In this document: positions 54,884 through 62,887 of the stretch, one piece after another | How the letters are laid out: each line of letters opens with the position of its first letter | Numbering within the stretch: the stretch's first letter is position 1 | Origin: an uncultured Planctomycetota bacterium | GTDB lineage: Bacteria; Planctomycetota; Planctomycetia; Gemmatales; HRBIN36 | Reading direction: 5' to 3' | NCBI GenBank assembly: GCA_937944855.1 | Contig: CALFAY010000035.1 | Span: 1-62,887, forward strand | DNA length: 62,887 nt | Notes under the pieces: model-generated | What the model saw: only the letters and a program-made list of their open reading frames with translations | What the model was told of the DNA's origin: nothing | The model's database searches: none | Program-made: the position numbers and the translations under genes

Positions 54884-55366
54884 ATGCTGAGGAAGGGATT
54901 GGTTGGGATGGTGTTGGCGGCAGCCTTCGTGGCTGCTCCGGCTTTCGCCGCCGAGAAGGACATCGTGGACACGGCCGTTTCCGCAGGCAACTTCAAGACG
55001 CTGGTCGAAGCCGTGCAGGCGGCCGGTCTGGTCGAAACGCTCAAGGGCAAGGGGCCGTTCACCGTATTTGCCCCCACCGATGAAGCCTTCGCCAAGCTCG
55101 GCGACCAGACCATCAAAGACCTGCTCAAGAACAAAGAGCAGCTTGGGGCGATCCTGAAGTACCACGTCGTGCCCGGCAAGGTCATGGCCGAGCAAGCGGT
55201 CAAGATCAATGGGCCGGTCAAGACCGTCCAGGGCAAGGAAGTCATGATCCAGACCCGCAATGGTGCGGTGTATGTCGGCAAGGCCAAGGTCATCAAGACC
55301 GACATCGTGTGCAGCAACGGCGTGATCCACGTCATCGACGCGGTGATTCTGCCGCCGTCGGATTGA
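54884..55366 (+). CDS. secreted fasciclin (FAS1) domain protein
   Basis: A 160-residue protein with a signal peptide ([23 protein letters not shown]) and a single FAS1 domain: [20 protein letters not shown], the H1 motif [16 protein letters not shown], the [14 protein letters not shown] segment with the YH motif, and the H2-like [16 protein letters not shown]1 domains mediate adhesion or ligand binding outside the cell. ATG 54884 follows AGGAG at about 7 nt. It stands alone between two terminators. Confidence 0.92.
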   Translation: MLRKGLVGMVLAAAFVAAPAFAAEKDIVDTAVSAGNFKTLVEAVQAAGLVETLKGKGPFTVFAPTDEAFAKLGDQTIKDLLKNKEQLGAILKYHVVPGKVMAEQAVKINGPVKTVQGKEVMIQTRNGAVYVGKAKVIKTDIVCSNGVIHVIDAVILPPSD

Positions 55367-55400
55367 CGCCTCTGGAGTTAGTCAGGCAAGTCCCAGAAAT

Positions 55401-55441
55401 CGTCGGCCGGCTCCTCTGTGGGAGTTGGCCGACGTTTTTTT
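55401..55441 (+). terminator. rho-independent terminator after the fasciclin gene
   Basis: CGTCGGCC (55401-55408) with GCTCC pairs with GGAG and GGCCGACG (55427-55434) around a short loop, and seven T follow. It begins 35 nt after the stop codon. Confidence 0.88.
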
Positions 55442-55460
55442 GCCTTCTGTGATCGCACGA

Positions 55461-55488
55461 TTGCAACTGGTTCCAGGTCGGTTATGCT
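55461..55488 (+). promoter_or_regulatory. possible promoter for the ceramidase-like gene
   Basis: TTGCAA (55461-55466) and TATGCT (55483-55488) are 16 nt apart, 53 nt before the chosen ATG and directly after the preceding terminator. Each hexamer matches four of six consensus bases. Confidence 0.35.
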
Positions 55489-55540
55489 CTTGATCCGGGA
55501 GGGGACTTCTTAACCCCGATTCAGCCGCGGGAGGATGGTC

Positions 55541-56995
55541 ATGACATCCCGAATCGTCGCTGCTTTTGCGCTGGTGTTCGCCGGAATCTGGGCAACGATT
55601 GCCGCTATCGGGCCAGCCGCCGGGCGGATGGCGGAAGCTGCTCCGTTCGTCAAGCAAAACGCCAGTGTGCTTCAGGTCGGATTCGGGGAAGCCGACGCTA
55701 CGCCCCGTGTCGGCGAGAAGCCGGTCTATCTGGCCGGTTTCGGTAGGGACCGCAAGGCCACCGGCGTCCATGACCCGATCATGGTCCGGGCGGTCGTCCT
55801 CAGCGACGGCACGAAGCGCATCGCTCTGGTTTCGGTGGACGTGATCGGATTGTTTCACGACTTCGTCCTCGGCGTCCGCAAGCAGCTGCCGGACTTCGAC
55901 TATGTCATGGTCAGTTCCACGCACAACCACGAAGGACCGGACACGCTCGGCCTGTGGGGACCGACCACGCCTCTGCCCCGCAGCGGCGTGGACCCCGAAT
56001 ACATGAAGTTCCTGGAGCAGCAGATCATCGCGGCCGTCCGTGAAGCCAACACCCGACGGGCACCGGCCACGGCCCGCATCGGCATCGTCCAGGCCCCCGA
56101 ACTCCTGCACGACGGCCGGGAACCGTACATCCTGCACGACGATCTTGTCGTCCTCGAGTTCATCTCCCCTGAAGGCAAACGCAGCGGCATCCTGGCCCAA
56201 TGGAACTGCCATCCAGAGACGCTGGACAGCAAGAACACGCTGGTCAGCGCGGACTACGTCGGCTACACGGTGGAGGCGCTGCGGAAGAAGCACGGCTGTC
56301 CGGTGGCGTATTTCACGGGCACGGTGGGCGGTCTGCTGACCTCTCTGGACGTGCCGATCAAGAGCGAAGCCGGGGAGGAACTCAAGGACGGGACCTTCGA
56401 GAAGACGGAGCGGTACGGCGTATTGCTGGCCCAGCGGTGCGACGAGGCCCTGTCCAAGGCTCGGCCGGTACGGCTGACGCCGATCGAGGTCCGCAGCAGG
56501 CAACGGTTTCTGCCCATGACGAACAAGGTGTACAAGGCGGCCCAGATGGTCGGGGTTCTGGAACGGCCGTCGTTTCTGTGGACCGGCGATCCGAATCGGG
56601 CTGAGCCGGCTGGCCCGCAGGACGCCGAGAAGCCGCAGTGCATCCGTTCGGAAATCGGCTTGCTCAGGCTGGGAGAGGTTGAAGCCGCGATGATCCCCGG
56701 GGAAATCTACCCGGAACTGGTCCTGGGCAAAGTGCAGGATCCGCCCGACCCCGGGGCTGACTTCCCCGACGCCCCCATCGAACCGGCCATCTACGCCCAG
56801 ATGAAGGCCCCCTACCGAATGATCTTCGGCCTGGCCAACGACGAGATCGGCTACATCCTACCCAAGCGGCAGTGGGACGAGAAGCCGCCTTTCTGCTACG
56901 GCCGCAAGAAGGCCCAGTACGGCGAGATCAACAGCATCGGTCCCGATGCCGGGCCGATCCTCTGCGAAGCGTTCAAGGAACTGGCCGGGAAATAA
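55541..56995 (+). CDS. exported neutral/alkaline ceramidase-like protein (N-terminal domain family)
   Basis: A 484-residue protein with a signal or anchor segment (RIVAAFALVFAGIWATIAAI). It opens with the ceramidase-type QVGFGEADATPRVG and carries ALVSVDVIGLFHDFVL, VMVSSTHNHEGPDTLGLWG and WNCHPETLDSKNTLVSADY, the His/Asp-rich stretches expected at the zinc site. MIPGEIYPELVLGK and GLANDEIGYILPKRQWDE are also family-like. Planctomycetes carry many such proteins and it is not known that they act on ceramides; a general amidase or sugar-linked role is possible. ATG 55541 has GGGAGG at 6 nt. Confidence 0.85.
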   Translation: MTSRIVAAFALVFAGIWATIAAIGPAAGRMAEAAPFVKQNASVLQVGFGEADATPRVGEKPVYLAGFGRDRKATGVHDPIMVRAVVLSDGTKRIALVSVDVIGLFHDFVLGVRKQLPDFDYVMVSSTHNHEGPDTLGLWGPTTPLPRSGVDPEYMKFLEQQIIAAVREANTRRAPATARIGIVQAPELLHDGREPYILHDDLVVLEFISPEGKRSGILAQWNCHPETLDSKNTLVSADYVGYTVEALRKKHGCPVAYFTGTVGGLLTSLDVPIKSEAGEELKDGTFEKTERYGVLLAQRCDEALSKARPVRLTPIEVRSRQRFLPMTNKVYKAAQMVGVLERPSFLWTGDPNRAEPAGPQDAEKPQCIRSEIGLLRLGEVEAAMIPGEIYPELVLGKVQDPPDPGADFPDAPIEPAIYAQMKAPYRMIFGLANDEIGYILPKRQWDEKPPFCYGRKKAQYGEINSIGPDAGPILCEAFKELAGK

Positions 56996-57029
56996 CAAGG
57001 ACGCTCTGGATTTGACAGTTCCCTGTCAC

Positions 57030-58223
57030 TCAGACGATGCCGCGGCGACGCAGATCGGCCACGGCCTGCGCATCCAGACCGAGCAATCGGGACAATACCT
57101 CATCGGTGTGTTCGCCCAGTCGCGGCGGCAGGGTGAACGACGGCAAATCAGCTCCCGTGATGCGGAACGGCGTGTTGAGCAGTTCCACAGGCTGACCCTG
57201 GGGATCGCGCACCGTCACCCGAACGCCCCGGTCCTGACATTGCGGATGGGCAAAGACCTCATCGTAGCGCAAGACCGGACTGTGCGGCACCTCGGCCGCG
57301 CCGAGAAGCTGTTGCCAGGCGGCAGTGGTTCGGCTTTTGAGGATGGGTTCCAGAAGCGGAATCAATTCGTTGCGGTGGCGGACCCGGTCGGTGTTGGTCG
57401 AAAAGCGCGGATCGAAGGCCAGGTCTTCGCGCTGGACGGCCCGGCAGAAGCGTTGCCATTGTCCGTCATTGCCAACAGCCAGGACGATGTGCCCGTCGGC
57501 CGTCTCGAACAGCTGGTAAGGCACGATCTGAAGATGGGCGTTGCCCTGACGCGGCGGCACCTCTCCAGAGGTGAGGTAGGCCTGAGCCACGTTGACCTGA
57601 GCGGCCAGGGTGCAGTCGAGCAAGGCAAGGTCGATGGCGTAGCCGTGGCCGCTCTGGGGCCGGGCGTGCAGACAGGCCAGGATGCCGATGGCCGCGTACA
57701 GGCCGGTGATGACATCGCTGACGGCGACGCCGACCTTGCACGGCGGCCCTTCGACCGGCCCGGTGATGCTCATCAATCCGCTCATCGCCTGGATGGCGAA
57801 GTCGTAACCGGGCACGTCTCGCCACGGTCCCGTCTGGCCGAAGCCGGTGATCGAGCAGACGATCAACCGGGGATTCTCCCGGTGCAATTGCTCCGGCGTG
57901 ACACCCAGCCGGGCGGCGCTGGAGGGCAGAAAATTGTCGAGCCAGACGTCGCAGCGGCGGACGAGGTCGAACAGGAGGCGTCGGCCTTCCGCTTGGGACA
58001 AGTCGAGGGTGAGGGCCTTTTTGTTGCGGTTGCAGGAGAGGAAGTAGGCGCTCAGATCGTTCCAAAAGGGCGGTCCCCAGGCACGGGTTTCGTCGCCCTG
58101 TCCGGGACGCTCGACCTTGATGATCTCGGCCCCGAGGTCGCCCAGGATCATGCCGCAAAACGGCCCCGCCAGGACCCGGGAGGCGTCGAGCACACGCACA
58201 TCGGCCAGGGGAGCAGAAGGCAT
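57030..58223 (-). CDS. class III (CaiB/BaiF family) CoA-transferase
   Basis: A 397-residue enzyme that moves CoA between organic acids. Family features are LADVRVLDASRVLAGPFCGM at the N terminus, LGAEIIKVERPGQGDETRAWGP, NRNKKALTLDLSQAEGR, DVWLDNFLPSSAARLG and GQTGPWRDVPGYDFAIQAMSG. The catalytic Asp is expected in the stretch GYAIDLALLDC. The acid pair is not predictable and no acyl-CoA pathway genes are adjacent. AAAGG precedes the ATG at 6 nt. It converges with the ceramidase-like gene and is divergent from the next. Confidence 0.92.
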   Translation of the reverse strand: MPSAPLADVRVLDASRVLAGPFCGMILGDLGAEIIKVERPGQGDETRAWGPPFWNDLSAYFLSCNRNKKALTLDLSQAEGRRLLFDLVRRCDVWLDNFLPSSAARLGVTPEQLHRENPRLIVCSITGFGQTGPWRDVPGYDFAIQAMSGLMSITGPVEGPPCKVGVAVSDVITGLYAAIGILACLHARPQSGHGYAIDLALLDCTLAAQVNVAQAYLTSGEVPPRQGNAHLQIVPYQLFETADGHIVLAVGNDGQWQRFCRAVQREDLAFDPRFSTNTDRVRHRNELIPLLEPILKSRTTAAWQQLLGAAEVPHSPVLRYDEVFAHPQCQDRGVRVTVRDPQGQPVELLNTPFRITGADLPSFTLPPRLGEHTDEVLSRLLGLDAQAVADLRRRGIV

Positions 58224-58306
58224 CGAAGACCTTTCGTGACAGCTACACGAGCTTGGGTTTTTGCTATTCTAATAGCATCGTTGTCTTCGCCCCCAGGGAG
58301 GAGTTT

Positions 58307-59062
58307 GTGGCGACGACGTGTGACATGATCGAAGTCTATCAGGGCATCGCCGAGGAGTTTCACAGGCTGGAGGTGCCCCAGAAACGCGATCGCTTTCTGC
58401 TTCTGGCTGCCGATACCGCTTACGCCCGAGGAAACCGTCAGGAAGCGGAACGGCTGCGGCGGCTGATCCTGATCCGGAACCCGAATCATCTGTTGAAGCC
58501 TTATGCAACCTTCGAGGAGGCCCTGCGTTCGGCGGACATTCAGACGTATTTGCAGCAACTGCGTCTGCGGTATCCGGCGAAATCGGCGATGCAACTATGG
58601 GCCCAGCTGAAGCGAGCAGGCCAGGCGACGGTCGCGGCCTCGTTTCCGGGCATGCCCCAGCCTGCCGCCCCCCTCCGTTCGTTCGTCGATGGCCAGACGG
58701 ACGGCACGAGGGTCGCCGGCAATGGCCCGCTGATCAACGTCGGGGATTTTCGAGCTTCCAAGGAGTACGCCATGAACGACGCCCAACCCGGCCGACCGAC
58801 CACCAATCCGCAGAGCTGGCAGGCGCCATCGCCTCCGGGCCAGGCTTCGGCGGGTCCAGGCATCTTCGGTTTGCGGCCTGAGCCTGCGCCGTCGCCCCGC
58901 CCGCCGGCGACTTCCTCCTTCACTTCGGCGAAACCGCCGCCCTCCGCCGAGGAGCCGGTTGCTGGGGCCTGGGTCGGGGGCATGCTGTGTGTCGTGGCCG
59001 TGCTGGCCGCTCTGGCTTTGCTCGTGTACGTTTTCGCCGCCCCGTTCGTGCCCTGGTGGTGA
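58307..59062 (+). CDS. protein of unknown function with a C-terminal membrane anchor
   Basis: A 251-residue protein. Residues about 1-100 are helical and charged (EVYQGIAEEFHRLEVPQKRD, LLLAADTAYARGNRQEAERL), with a TPR-like feel. A long Pro/Ala/Ser-rich disordered region follows, and the last 30 residues are one hydrophobic helix (MLCVVAVLAALALLVYVFAA) ending FVPWW, so it may be tail-anchored in the inner membrane with the rest in the cytoplasm. No family is recognised. GTG 58307 has GGAGG at 5 nt; ATG 58325 is in frame. TTGCTATTCT at 58261-58270 may be an extended -10 element. Confidence 0.7.
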   Translation: MATTCDMIEVYQGIAEEFHRLEVPQKRDRFLLLAADTAYARGNRQEAERLRRLILIRNPNHLLKPYATFEEALRSADIQTYLQQLRLRYPAKSAMQLWAQLKRAGQATVAASFPGMPQPAAPLRSFVDGQTDGTRVAGNGPLINVGDFRASKEYAMNDAQPGRPTTNPQSWQAPSPPGQASAGPGIFGLRPEPAPSPRPPATSSFTSAKPPPSAEEPVAGAWVGGMLCVVAVLAALALLVYVFAAPFVPWW

Positions 59063-59077
59063 GGGGCTGACCCGCAG

Positions 59078-60790
59078 TCACTTCGCCAGTCGCACCCGCA
59101 GTTCGATGGCCCCGCCGCCGTCCGCGGGTCGATAGTGCATTTCGAGGGATTCAAACACCTTGAGCGTGTCGCGGATGGCCTCCAGGCTGCCGTTCGCCTC
59201 GTTGAGGTTGCCCCCGTTCAGTAGAGCCAGCAGGCCGATCGCCCCGGTGCGGTTGACGGGGTGGTTGACGACCTTATCCAGGAGGGGTTTCGTGGTCACT
59301 TTGCCGAGCAACGGGTAGGGTTGCTTCTCGGCTGCGAACGGCCGGGCGTCCCGGCGGCGGAAGCGAACGATGCTGTCGGGCGACAGAGCCAGCACCAGGC
59401 AGCCGTCCTTGATTGCCGCGGCGGGTTGCATGCCGGGAATCGGCATCCCCTGCCCATCCAGATAAACGATGCGGCCGAAGGAGGTGTAGCGGGTGCGGGT
59501 GACAGTCGGCTGTCCGGCCTGCGTTCGGGCCAAAGCGATCACTCCGGCCAAGGTTTTCAAGGCGTCGCTGTACTCGCTTTCCAGGCGGCGGTCGCCCTCG
59601 GAGCGGATTCGCACCGCCAGAACGGCTTCCGGTATGACCGAAAACAAGCCGGAGGGCGGAGCCACATAGGCCACGACATCCGGACCGAGACGCTTGACGA
59701 TCTGCTCGTGGAAGTCGAGACCGAACAAGGCTTGGGAGTTCTGTTCCAGGCTGGCGCGCAGGTCGCGGCTGCTCTCCGGAGGCAGGAAGGCTTGAAAGAT
59801 TTGCCACGCTGCGTCCGCGTCCCAGCGTCCGCCGACAGCAATGACGGCATCGGGCGGTACATAGTTCCAGAGTGCCGAGGGCTGGGTGGCTTCGGTCAGC
59901 AGTCGCCGAGCGTGTGGCGGCAACTTGGCCGTCTCAGCTCGGACGTGCAAGCTCAGGGTCACGTCCGAATCCAGGGCCAACGTCAGTCCCAGACTCTCGA
60001 TGCTCCGCCAATATCGCAGAAACTCCTTGACGAAGGCCGCTTCGCTTTCAGGGGGTGTGTCCGCCTTGGAAGCGAGTTCGGCATCGAAGACCCGCGGGGA
60101 CAACATTACCCGCACCAGGGCCGGTTCACGCCCCCACTGCTCGAAGCGACGATGGAAATCACCAGGTTGTCCCGGGGCAGTCAGACCTTGCAGGACGTGC
60201 CGGAAGATCCGTTCCTCCTCCGTCAGCACCAGGACGCTTTTATGGATACCCTGAAACTGCTCCTTGCCCCCCGCTTCCAGAAGGCGAAAGTAGGACGCTT
60301 CGCCGAGCGACCGGGTTTCGATCTTCTCCACCTGGCCGGTCTGGCGTTGCACAGCATGCAGCCGGTTAAGCATCGTCGCGGCCCGCTCAGGATTCCGCGT
60401 CTTGGCCAGGATGACGGACCGCTCCGGCTCGTTGTCTCGCGCAGGCCAATACGCCAGTACCACGGCGTCGCCCAGCACATCATCCACGATTTCCCCCAGG
60501 GTCGCTTGCACGTGGGTTTGCAGGATGCGTTCCACCTCAGCCAGGGTTTCTCGATGAAGTCCCTGCGGCAGCAGCTGCGCCAAAGGAGAGTCGAACAGGG
60601 CATTGACGAGGTGCTTGTCACGGACTTTTTCGGCATGACCGCGAAGGTCTTCGATGACGACGCACAAAGCCGGTTCGCCGGGCAGCAGCCGGACCAGCGC
60701 ATCCACCGCTTCTCCACCCCGAACCGGGGAAGCGTTCAGGGCGACGAGCAAGGCCAGGGCAGCGGCAATCCTCGTTCGCAAGGATGTCAT
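59078..60790 (-). CDS. large exported protein downstream of the sigma/anti-sigma pair
   Basis: A 570-residue protein with a signal peptide (SLRTRIAAALALLVALNASPV). The body has alternating helices and strands (VDALVRLLPGEPALCVVIED, VVAYVAPPSGLFSVIPEAVL, TSFGRIVYLDGQGMPIPGM) and resembles DUF3352-type secreted proteins, without a certain match. An ending with DTLKVFESLEMHYRPADGGG closes the chain. Being third in the sigma-factor operon, it may be a target or sensor of that pathway. ATG 60790 was chosen because it begins the signal peptide; the frame is open to 60940. Confidence 0.75.
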   Translation of the reverse strand: MTSLRTRIAAALALLVALNASPVRGGEAVDALVRLLPGEPALCVVIEDLRGHAEKVRDKHLVNALFDSPLAQLLPQGLHRETLAEVERILQTHVQATLGEIVDDVLGDAVVLAYWPARDNEPERSVILAKTRNPERAATMLNRLHAVQRQTGQVEKIETRSLGEASYFRLLEAGGKEQFQGIHKSVLVLTEEERIFRHVLQGLTAPGQPGDFHRRFEQWGREPALVRVMLSPRVFDAELASKADTPPESEAAFVKEFLRYWRSIESLGLTLALDSDVTLSLHVRAETAKLPPHARRLLTEATQPSALWNYVPPDAVIAVGGRWDADAAWQIFQAFLPPESSRDLRASLEQNSQALFGLDFHEQIVKRLGPDVVAYVAPPSGLFSVIPEAVLAVRIRSEGDRRLESEYSDALKTLAGVIALARTQAGQPTVTRTRYTSFGRIVYLDGQGMPIPGMQPAAAIKDGCLVLALSPDSIVRFRRRDARPFAAEKQPYPLLGKVTTKPLLDKVVNHPVNRTGAIGLLALLNGGNLNEANGSLEAIRDTLKVFESLEMHYRPADGGGAIELRVRLAK

Positions 60791-60836
60791 AGGAGTCGAT
60801 CCCTTGAAAAAGGACCAGGCAGATTCCGTGCAGTGA

Positions 60837-61496
60837 TCACAGACCCGGTTTTTCGTCCGTGGAAACCGGAAGCAAATCCAGCCAGGCGTCGAAGGCCCGT
60901 CGCGTGGAACGGACCACGGGTTCCAGTCCGCCGGTGGCATTTCGTCCCAGATCAGCTACCGGGTCCGCCCGTGGTTCAGCCTTGGGACGAAGCCCGGGAG
61001 CACCAGCGGCCAACGACGTCGCCTGGCGCGCTGCCTCGGAGGCGAGATTCCGCGTCGCCTCCAGCGAGGCCGGGCCAAAACGCAGGGCCGGGCCGAGGCT
61101 CAACTCCGGCACTGACTCCCGTGGTTGCTCCGGGATCGGCTGGGGCTTGGCGTTTTCCGCCACGACGGGCGTCGGGTTGGCATCGGGTGTGGTGGTCCAG
61201 CGGAGGATCGGCAGAATGAGTGCAGCCAGGACCAACGAAGCCGCTAAAGCGAAAGCAACCGTTCGGCGCTGGCGACGCATTCGCCGATCGCGGAGCACGG
61301 ATTGAACCACCCGTTCCGTCCATTCCGGCGCGGGAGTTGTAGGTTCCGGCGGCGGCAAGCTCACAATCCGATCGGCCCAGGCCAGAAGTTCCCGACAGCC
61401 GGGACACTCGGCCGCGTGATCGGCCAGAACAGTCCGGAGGGCCTTGCAGCCGTCCAGATACTCTTCGACCTTGTGGGCGAAGTCAGGGCAGTTCAT
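60837..61496 (-). CDS. putative membrane-anchored anti-sigma factor with zinc-finger motif
   Basis: A 219-residue protein. The N-terminal domain has HAAECPGC, the HxxxCxxC of the ZAS anti-sigma fold, with a further Cys at position 3. A single membrane helix (AFALAASLVLAALILPILRW, about 80-100) divides it from a Pro/Ala-rich extracytoplasmic tail. It should hold the adjacent sigma factor inactive at the membrane until a signal arrives. It overlaps the sigma gene by 14 nt, the usual arrangement for such pairs. Confidence 0.85.
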   Translation of the reverse strand: MNCPDFAHKVEEYLDGCKALRTVLADHAAECPGCRELLAWADRIVSLPPPEPTTPAPEWTERVVQSVLRDRRMRRQRRTVAFALAASLVLAALILPILRWTTTPDANPTPVVAENAKPQPIPEQPRESVPELSLGPALRFGPASLEATRNLASEAARQATSLAAGAPGLRPKAEPRADPVADLGRNATGGLEPVVRSTRRAFDAWLDLLPVSTDEKPGL

Positions 61497-62040
61497 GACC
61501 GACCTCGGAAATCATCCCTCGCTGACGCAGCCGCTCCAGCACCGCCTGCCGACAACGGTGCAGCCAAGTCTTGATGGTGCCGACGGGCCGGCGCAACGCC
61601 TCAGCGATGAACTCGTAGGGCCGACCTTGTTCGTGGAACAGCACGAATGCGATGCGATACTCCGGCCTGACGTCCTCCAGGGCCAGGCGGATCTCCTGAA
61701 GCAGTTCCCGGTCGCCCGTGCTGCTGGGCCGGACCGCCACCCCGCTGAGGTCCTCCAGCGTCTCAGGACGCTTCCGCCGCTGGGCCAGAAAGGTACGGCA
61801 GCGGTTGACCGCGATCGCCATGATCCACGGCCGCAGCGGTCGAGTCGAGTCCCAGCGGTGCAAGCTGCGGAAGATCCGAAGAAAGACTTCCTGGGCCACG
61901 TCCTCGGCTTCATGGCGGTCGCCTACAAGCCGAACGCACAGTCCCAGGACCTCCCCCTGGAAGCGCTCCACCAATTCGCGGATCGCCTCGGGATCGTCCC
62001 GCTGACATCGCTTCACAAGCCGAGCATCATCGACCGACAC
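61483..62040 (-). CDS. ECF-type RNA polymerase sigma factor
   Basis: A 185-residue sigma70-family protein with only regions 2 and 4. Region 2 spans about 25-95 (VERFQGEVLGLCVRLVGDR, HEAEDVAQEVFLRIFRSL, PLRPWIMAIAVNRCRTFL) and region 4 about 120-175 (LEDVRPEYRIAFVLFHEQG, YEFIAEALRRPVGTIKTWLH), with the terminal helix-turn-helix recognising the -35 element. Length and order fit the extracytoplasmic-function group. GTG 62040 has AGGAAG at 6 nt. It leads an operon with its anti-sigma factor and a secreted protein, and may activate its own promoter just upstream. Confidence 0.92.
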   Translation of the reverse strand: MSVDDARLVKRCQRDDPEAIRELVERFQGEVLGLCVRLVGDRHEAEDVAQEVFLRIFRSLHRWDSTRPLRPWIMAIAVNRCRTFLAQRRKRPETLEDLSGVAVRPSSTGDRELLQEIRLALEDVRPEYRIAFVLFHEQGRPYEFIAEALRRPVGTIKTWLHRCRQAVLERLRQRGMISEVGHELP

Positions 62041-62057
62041 GGCTTTCTTCCTGGCTC

Positions 62058-62084
62058 TACCCGCAGGATTTCACGGAAGTTTCA
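62058..62084 (-). promoter_or_regulatory. possible ECF-sigma promoter before the sigma gene
   Basis: On the minus strand TGAAACTTCC (62084-62075), about 14 nt before a GCGGGTA (62064-62058), resembles the GAAACTT-type -35 of autoregulated ECF sigma genes. The start codon is 18 nt further on. The -10 is not a clear match. Confidence 0.35.
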
Positions 62085-62182
62085 GACGATCCTCCGGAGT
62101 CGGCAAGCACGGGGGATCTGAAAAAGAAAACCGTCGGAGTCTGAAAAGATTCACAGGCCAATGCCAATGCGGAACCCGTTGC

Positions 62183-62446
62183 TTACCGGACCCGTTTGGC
62201 ATAGGCGTCGTGGAAGAGCGCGATCAGTTCGTCCTTGCAACGGACGACGTTGTCACGGCGTTCCAGAGCCTCGGTGACGTCGAGGAGAACTTCAGTCATC
62301 TCCTCGTGGGTTTTTTCTGAACCGCCAGCGACGAGGAAACTCTCGCCCGTGGTAATCCGCTTGTGCCCGTCCTCGCCGTCCAAGCCGAGCCCGATGAACC
62401 CGGCGACTTTGATCTTTTTGTCCTTGACTTTGCGTTTCCGGGGCAC
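62183..62446 (-). CDS. small conserved protein of unknown function
   Basis: An 87-residue protein beginning MPRKRKVKDKKIKVAGFIGL, with LGLDGEDGHKRITTGESFLV and a helical C-terminal half (THEEMTEVLLDVTEALERRD). The basic start and G-rich middle do not point to a named domain to me. GTG 62446 has GGAGG 6 nt upstream. It is 142 bp upstream of the sigma-factor start, separated from it, so it is likely independent. Confidence 0.65.
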   Translation of the reverse strand: MPRKRKVKDKKIKVAGFIGLGLDGEDGHKRITTGESFLVAGGSEKTHEEMTEVLLDVTEALERRDNVVRCKDELIALFHDAYAKRVR

Positions 62447-62590
62447 AAATGCCTCCTCTCTGCGGCCAGGGCGGTAGTTACCCCTGAGGAGATACTTCGG
62501 GCACTATAACCCGTCACCAGCCCGCCGGTCAATGACAAAGGAGCCAGCCCGTTGCCACGGCACCTCCGGGCCGCAAATCTTCTCTCCGAG

Positions 62591-62680
62591 CCGCGACCGC
62601 GAGGGAGCGGTTTCACCGGGGAGCTACCCCTCCCGCGCGTTGTTCCACTTGACGATCTGCGAGCGAAGGGCGTAAGCCCT
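62591..62680. repeat. two short GC hairpins in the gap after the prepilin-like gene
   Basis: ACCGC (62594-62598) pairs with GCGGT (62605-62609) around GAGGGA, and AGGGC (62667-62671) pairs with GCCCT (62676-62680) around GTAA. Both sit in the 257-bp gap 62447-62703. Similar short sequences look like dispersed GC-rich elements of planctomycete genomes, but other copies were not found in this window. Confidence 0.4.
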
Positions 62681-62703
62681 CCAGTCCCTGCGAGCCGAGG
62701 GTG

Positions 62704-62847
62704 TCAGGCCAAGAGTCCAGTCAACAAGGCAGCAGTGCGGACTTGTCGCACCTTCTGCACCGCAGGCAAGATCAACGCCATGAGTGCAGCGATGATGCCG
62801 ATCACCACCAGCAGTTCGGTCAAGGTAAAGCCTTTACGCGGCGTCAT
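62704..62847 (-). CDS. orphan 47-residue prepilin-type N-terminal protein
   Basis: A complete ORF (ATG at 62847, TGA at 62704) gives [20 protein letters not shown] followed by [14 protein letters not shown] and a short end [19 protein letters not shown] is the type II secretion/type IV pilin prepilin cleavage and methylation site with Glu at +5, and LPAVQKVR is typical of the DUF1559 pseudopilins of planctomycetes. The globular domain that normally follows is absent. AAGGAGG lies 6 nt before the ATG, so it is probably translated. It is either a functional mini-pilin or a truncated relic. Confidence 0.7.
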   Translation of the reverse strand: MTPRKGFTLTELLVVIGIIAALMALILPAVQKVRQVRTAALLTGLLA

Positions 62848-62887
62848 CAGAGGCCTCCTTAACGGGGCTGCGGCTTGGCAGCCTGAG

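Noticed and set aside
59261..61219. 652-codon plus-strand ORF opposite the secreted protein and anti-sigma gene
   Set aside because: Antisense shadow of two genes with good start sites and motifs.

Overview
The window looks like a chromosomal stretch from a planctomycete (Planctomycetota, most like the Gemmataceae and relatives). The evidence is a set of lineage-typical families: two DUF1501 proteins with twin-arginine-like N termini, one very large PSD1/DUF1549/DUF1553 protein with a planctomycete-type CxxCH site, a BBP7-type beta-barrel protein, an extracellular protein whose N terminus carries the LERLEDRTVPA signature, a RCDQGYLCDVCG small protein, and a DUF1559-style prepilin N terminus. 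GC content is high, so long spurious antisense ORFs are common and were discarded. No tRNA, rRNA, CRISPR array, insertion sequence or prophage was seen.

Layout. 1-1361: a truncated gene, then an iron pair, a bacterioferritin-associated ferredoxin with a clear sigma70 promoter and a Fur-like operator, tail to tail with bacterioferritin. 1510-4195: dihydroxy-acid dehydratase and a PfkB-type sugar kinase. 4293-5630: an outer-membrane barrel protein. 5976-11815, all plus strand: M24 aminopeptidase, biotin carboxyl carrier protein, biotin carboxylase, a phosphofructokinase with pyrophosphate-type residues, and a DUF1501 protein. 11877-14605: a secreted repeat-rich protein and a small basic protein. 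14746-23220, all minus strand: one operon for an A2-type heme-copper oxidase (diheme cytochrome c, subunits II and I, CtaA, CtaB, subunits III and IV, and a Sco-DUF420 fusion). 23629-27701: hybrid histidine kinase, MEMO1-family protein, methyltransferase.

27702-37442 is the most accessory-looking part: a structured intergenic element, an AIG1-like GTPase split by one in-frame amber codon, a possibly leaderless 40-residue membrane peptide followed by a Cys-rich small protein and a sugar-phosphate isomerase-like enzyme, a BBP7 barrel, a beta-helix surface protein, a propeller/helical fusion and a CoxG-like protein. 37755-44411: SecA with a large helical insertion, Kdo transferase, cardiolipin synthase. 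53168 back to 44397 is a tight five-gene minus-strand run: PSD1 protein, DUF1501 protein, dicarboxylate/amino-acid symporter, PLP decarboxylase, PQQ-like propeller. 53610-59062: HExxH metallopeptidase, fasciclin protein, ceramidase-like protein, class III CoA-transferase, tail-anchored-looking protein. 62040 back to 59078: ECF-type sigma factor, zinc-finger anti-sigma factor and a secreted protein. The window ends with a small conserved protein, hairpin repeats and a complete 47-codon prepilin-like gene.

The main themes are energy metabolism (aa3-type oxidase, PPi-type glycolysis), envelope and secretion, and planctomycete-specific cytochrome/DUF1501 modules. The strongest candidates for something undescribed are the five-gene PSD1-DUF1501-symporter-decarboxylase-propeller operon, the interrupted membrane-tailed GTPase beside a structured element, the micro-membrane protein pair, the orphan 47-residue prepilin, and a GC-rich palindromic repeat that has entered two reading frames in frame and supplies the start region of accC. 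All functions are read from sequence by eye; no database search was run.
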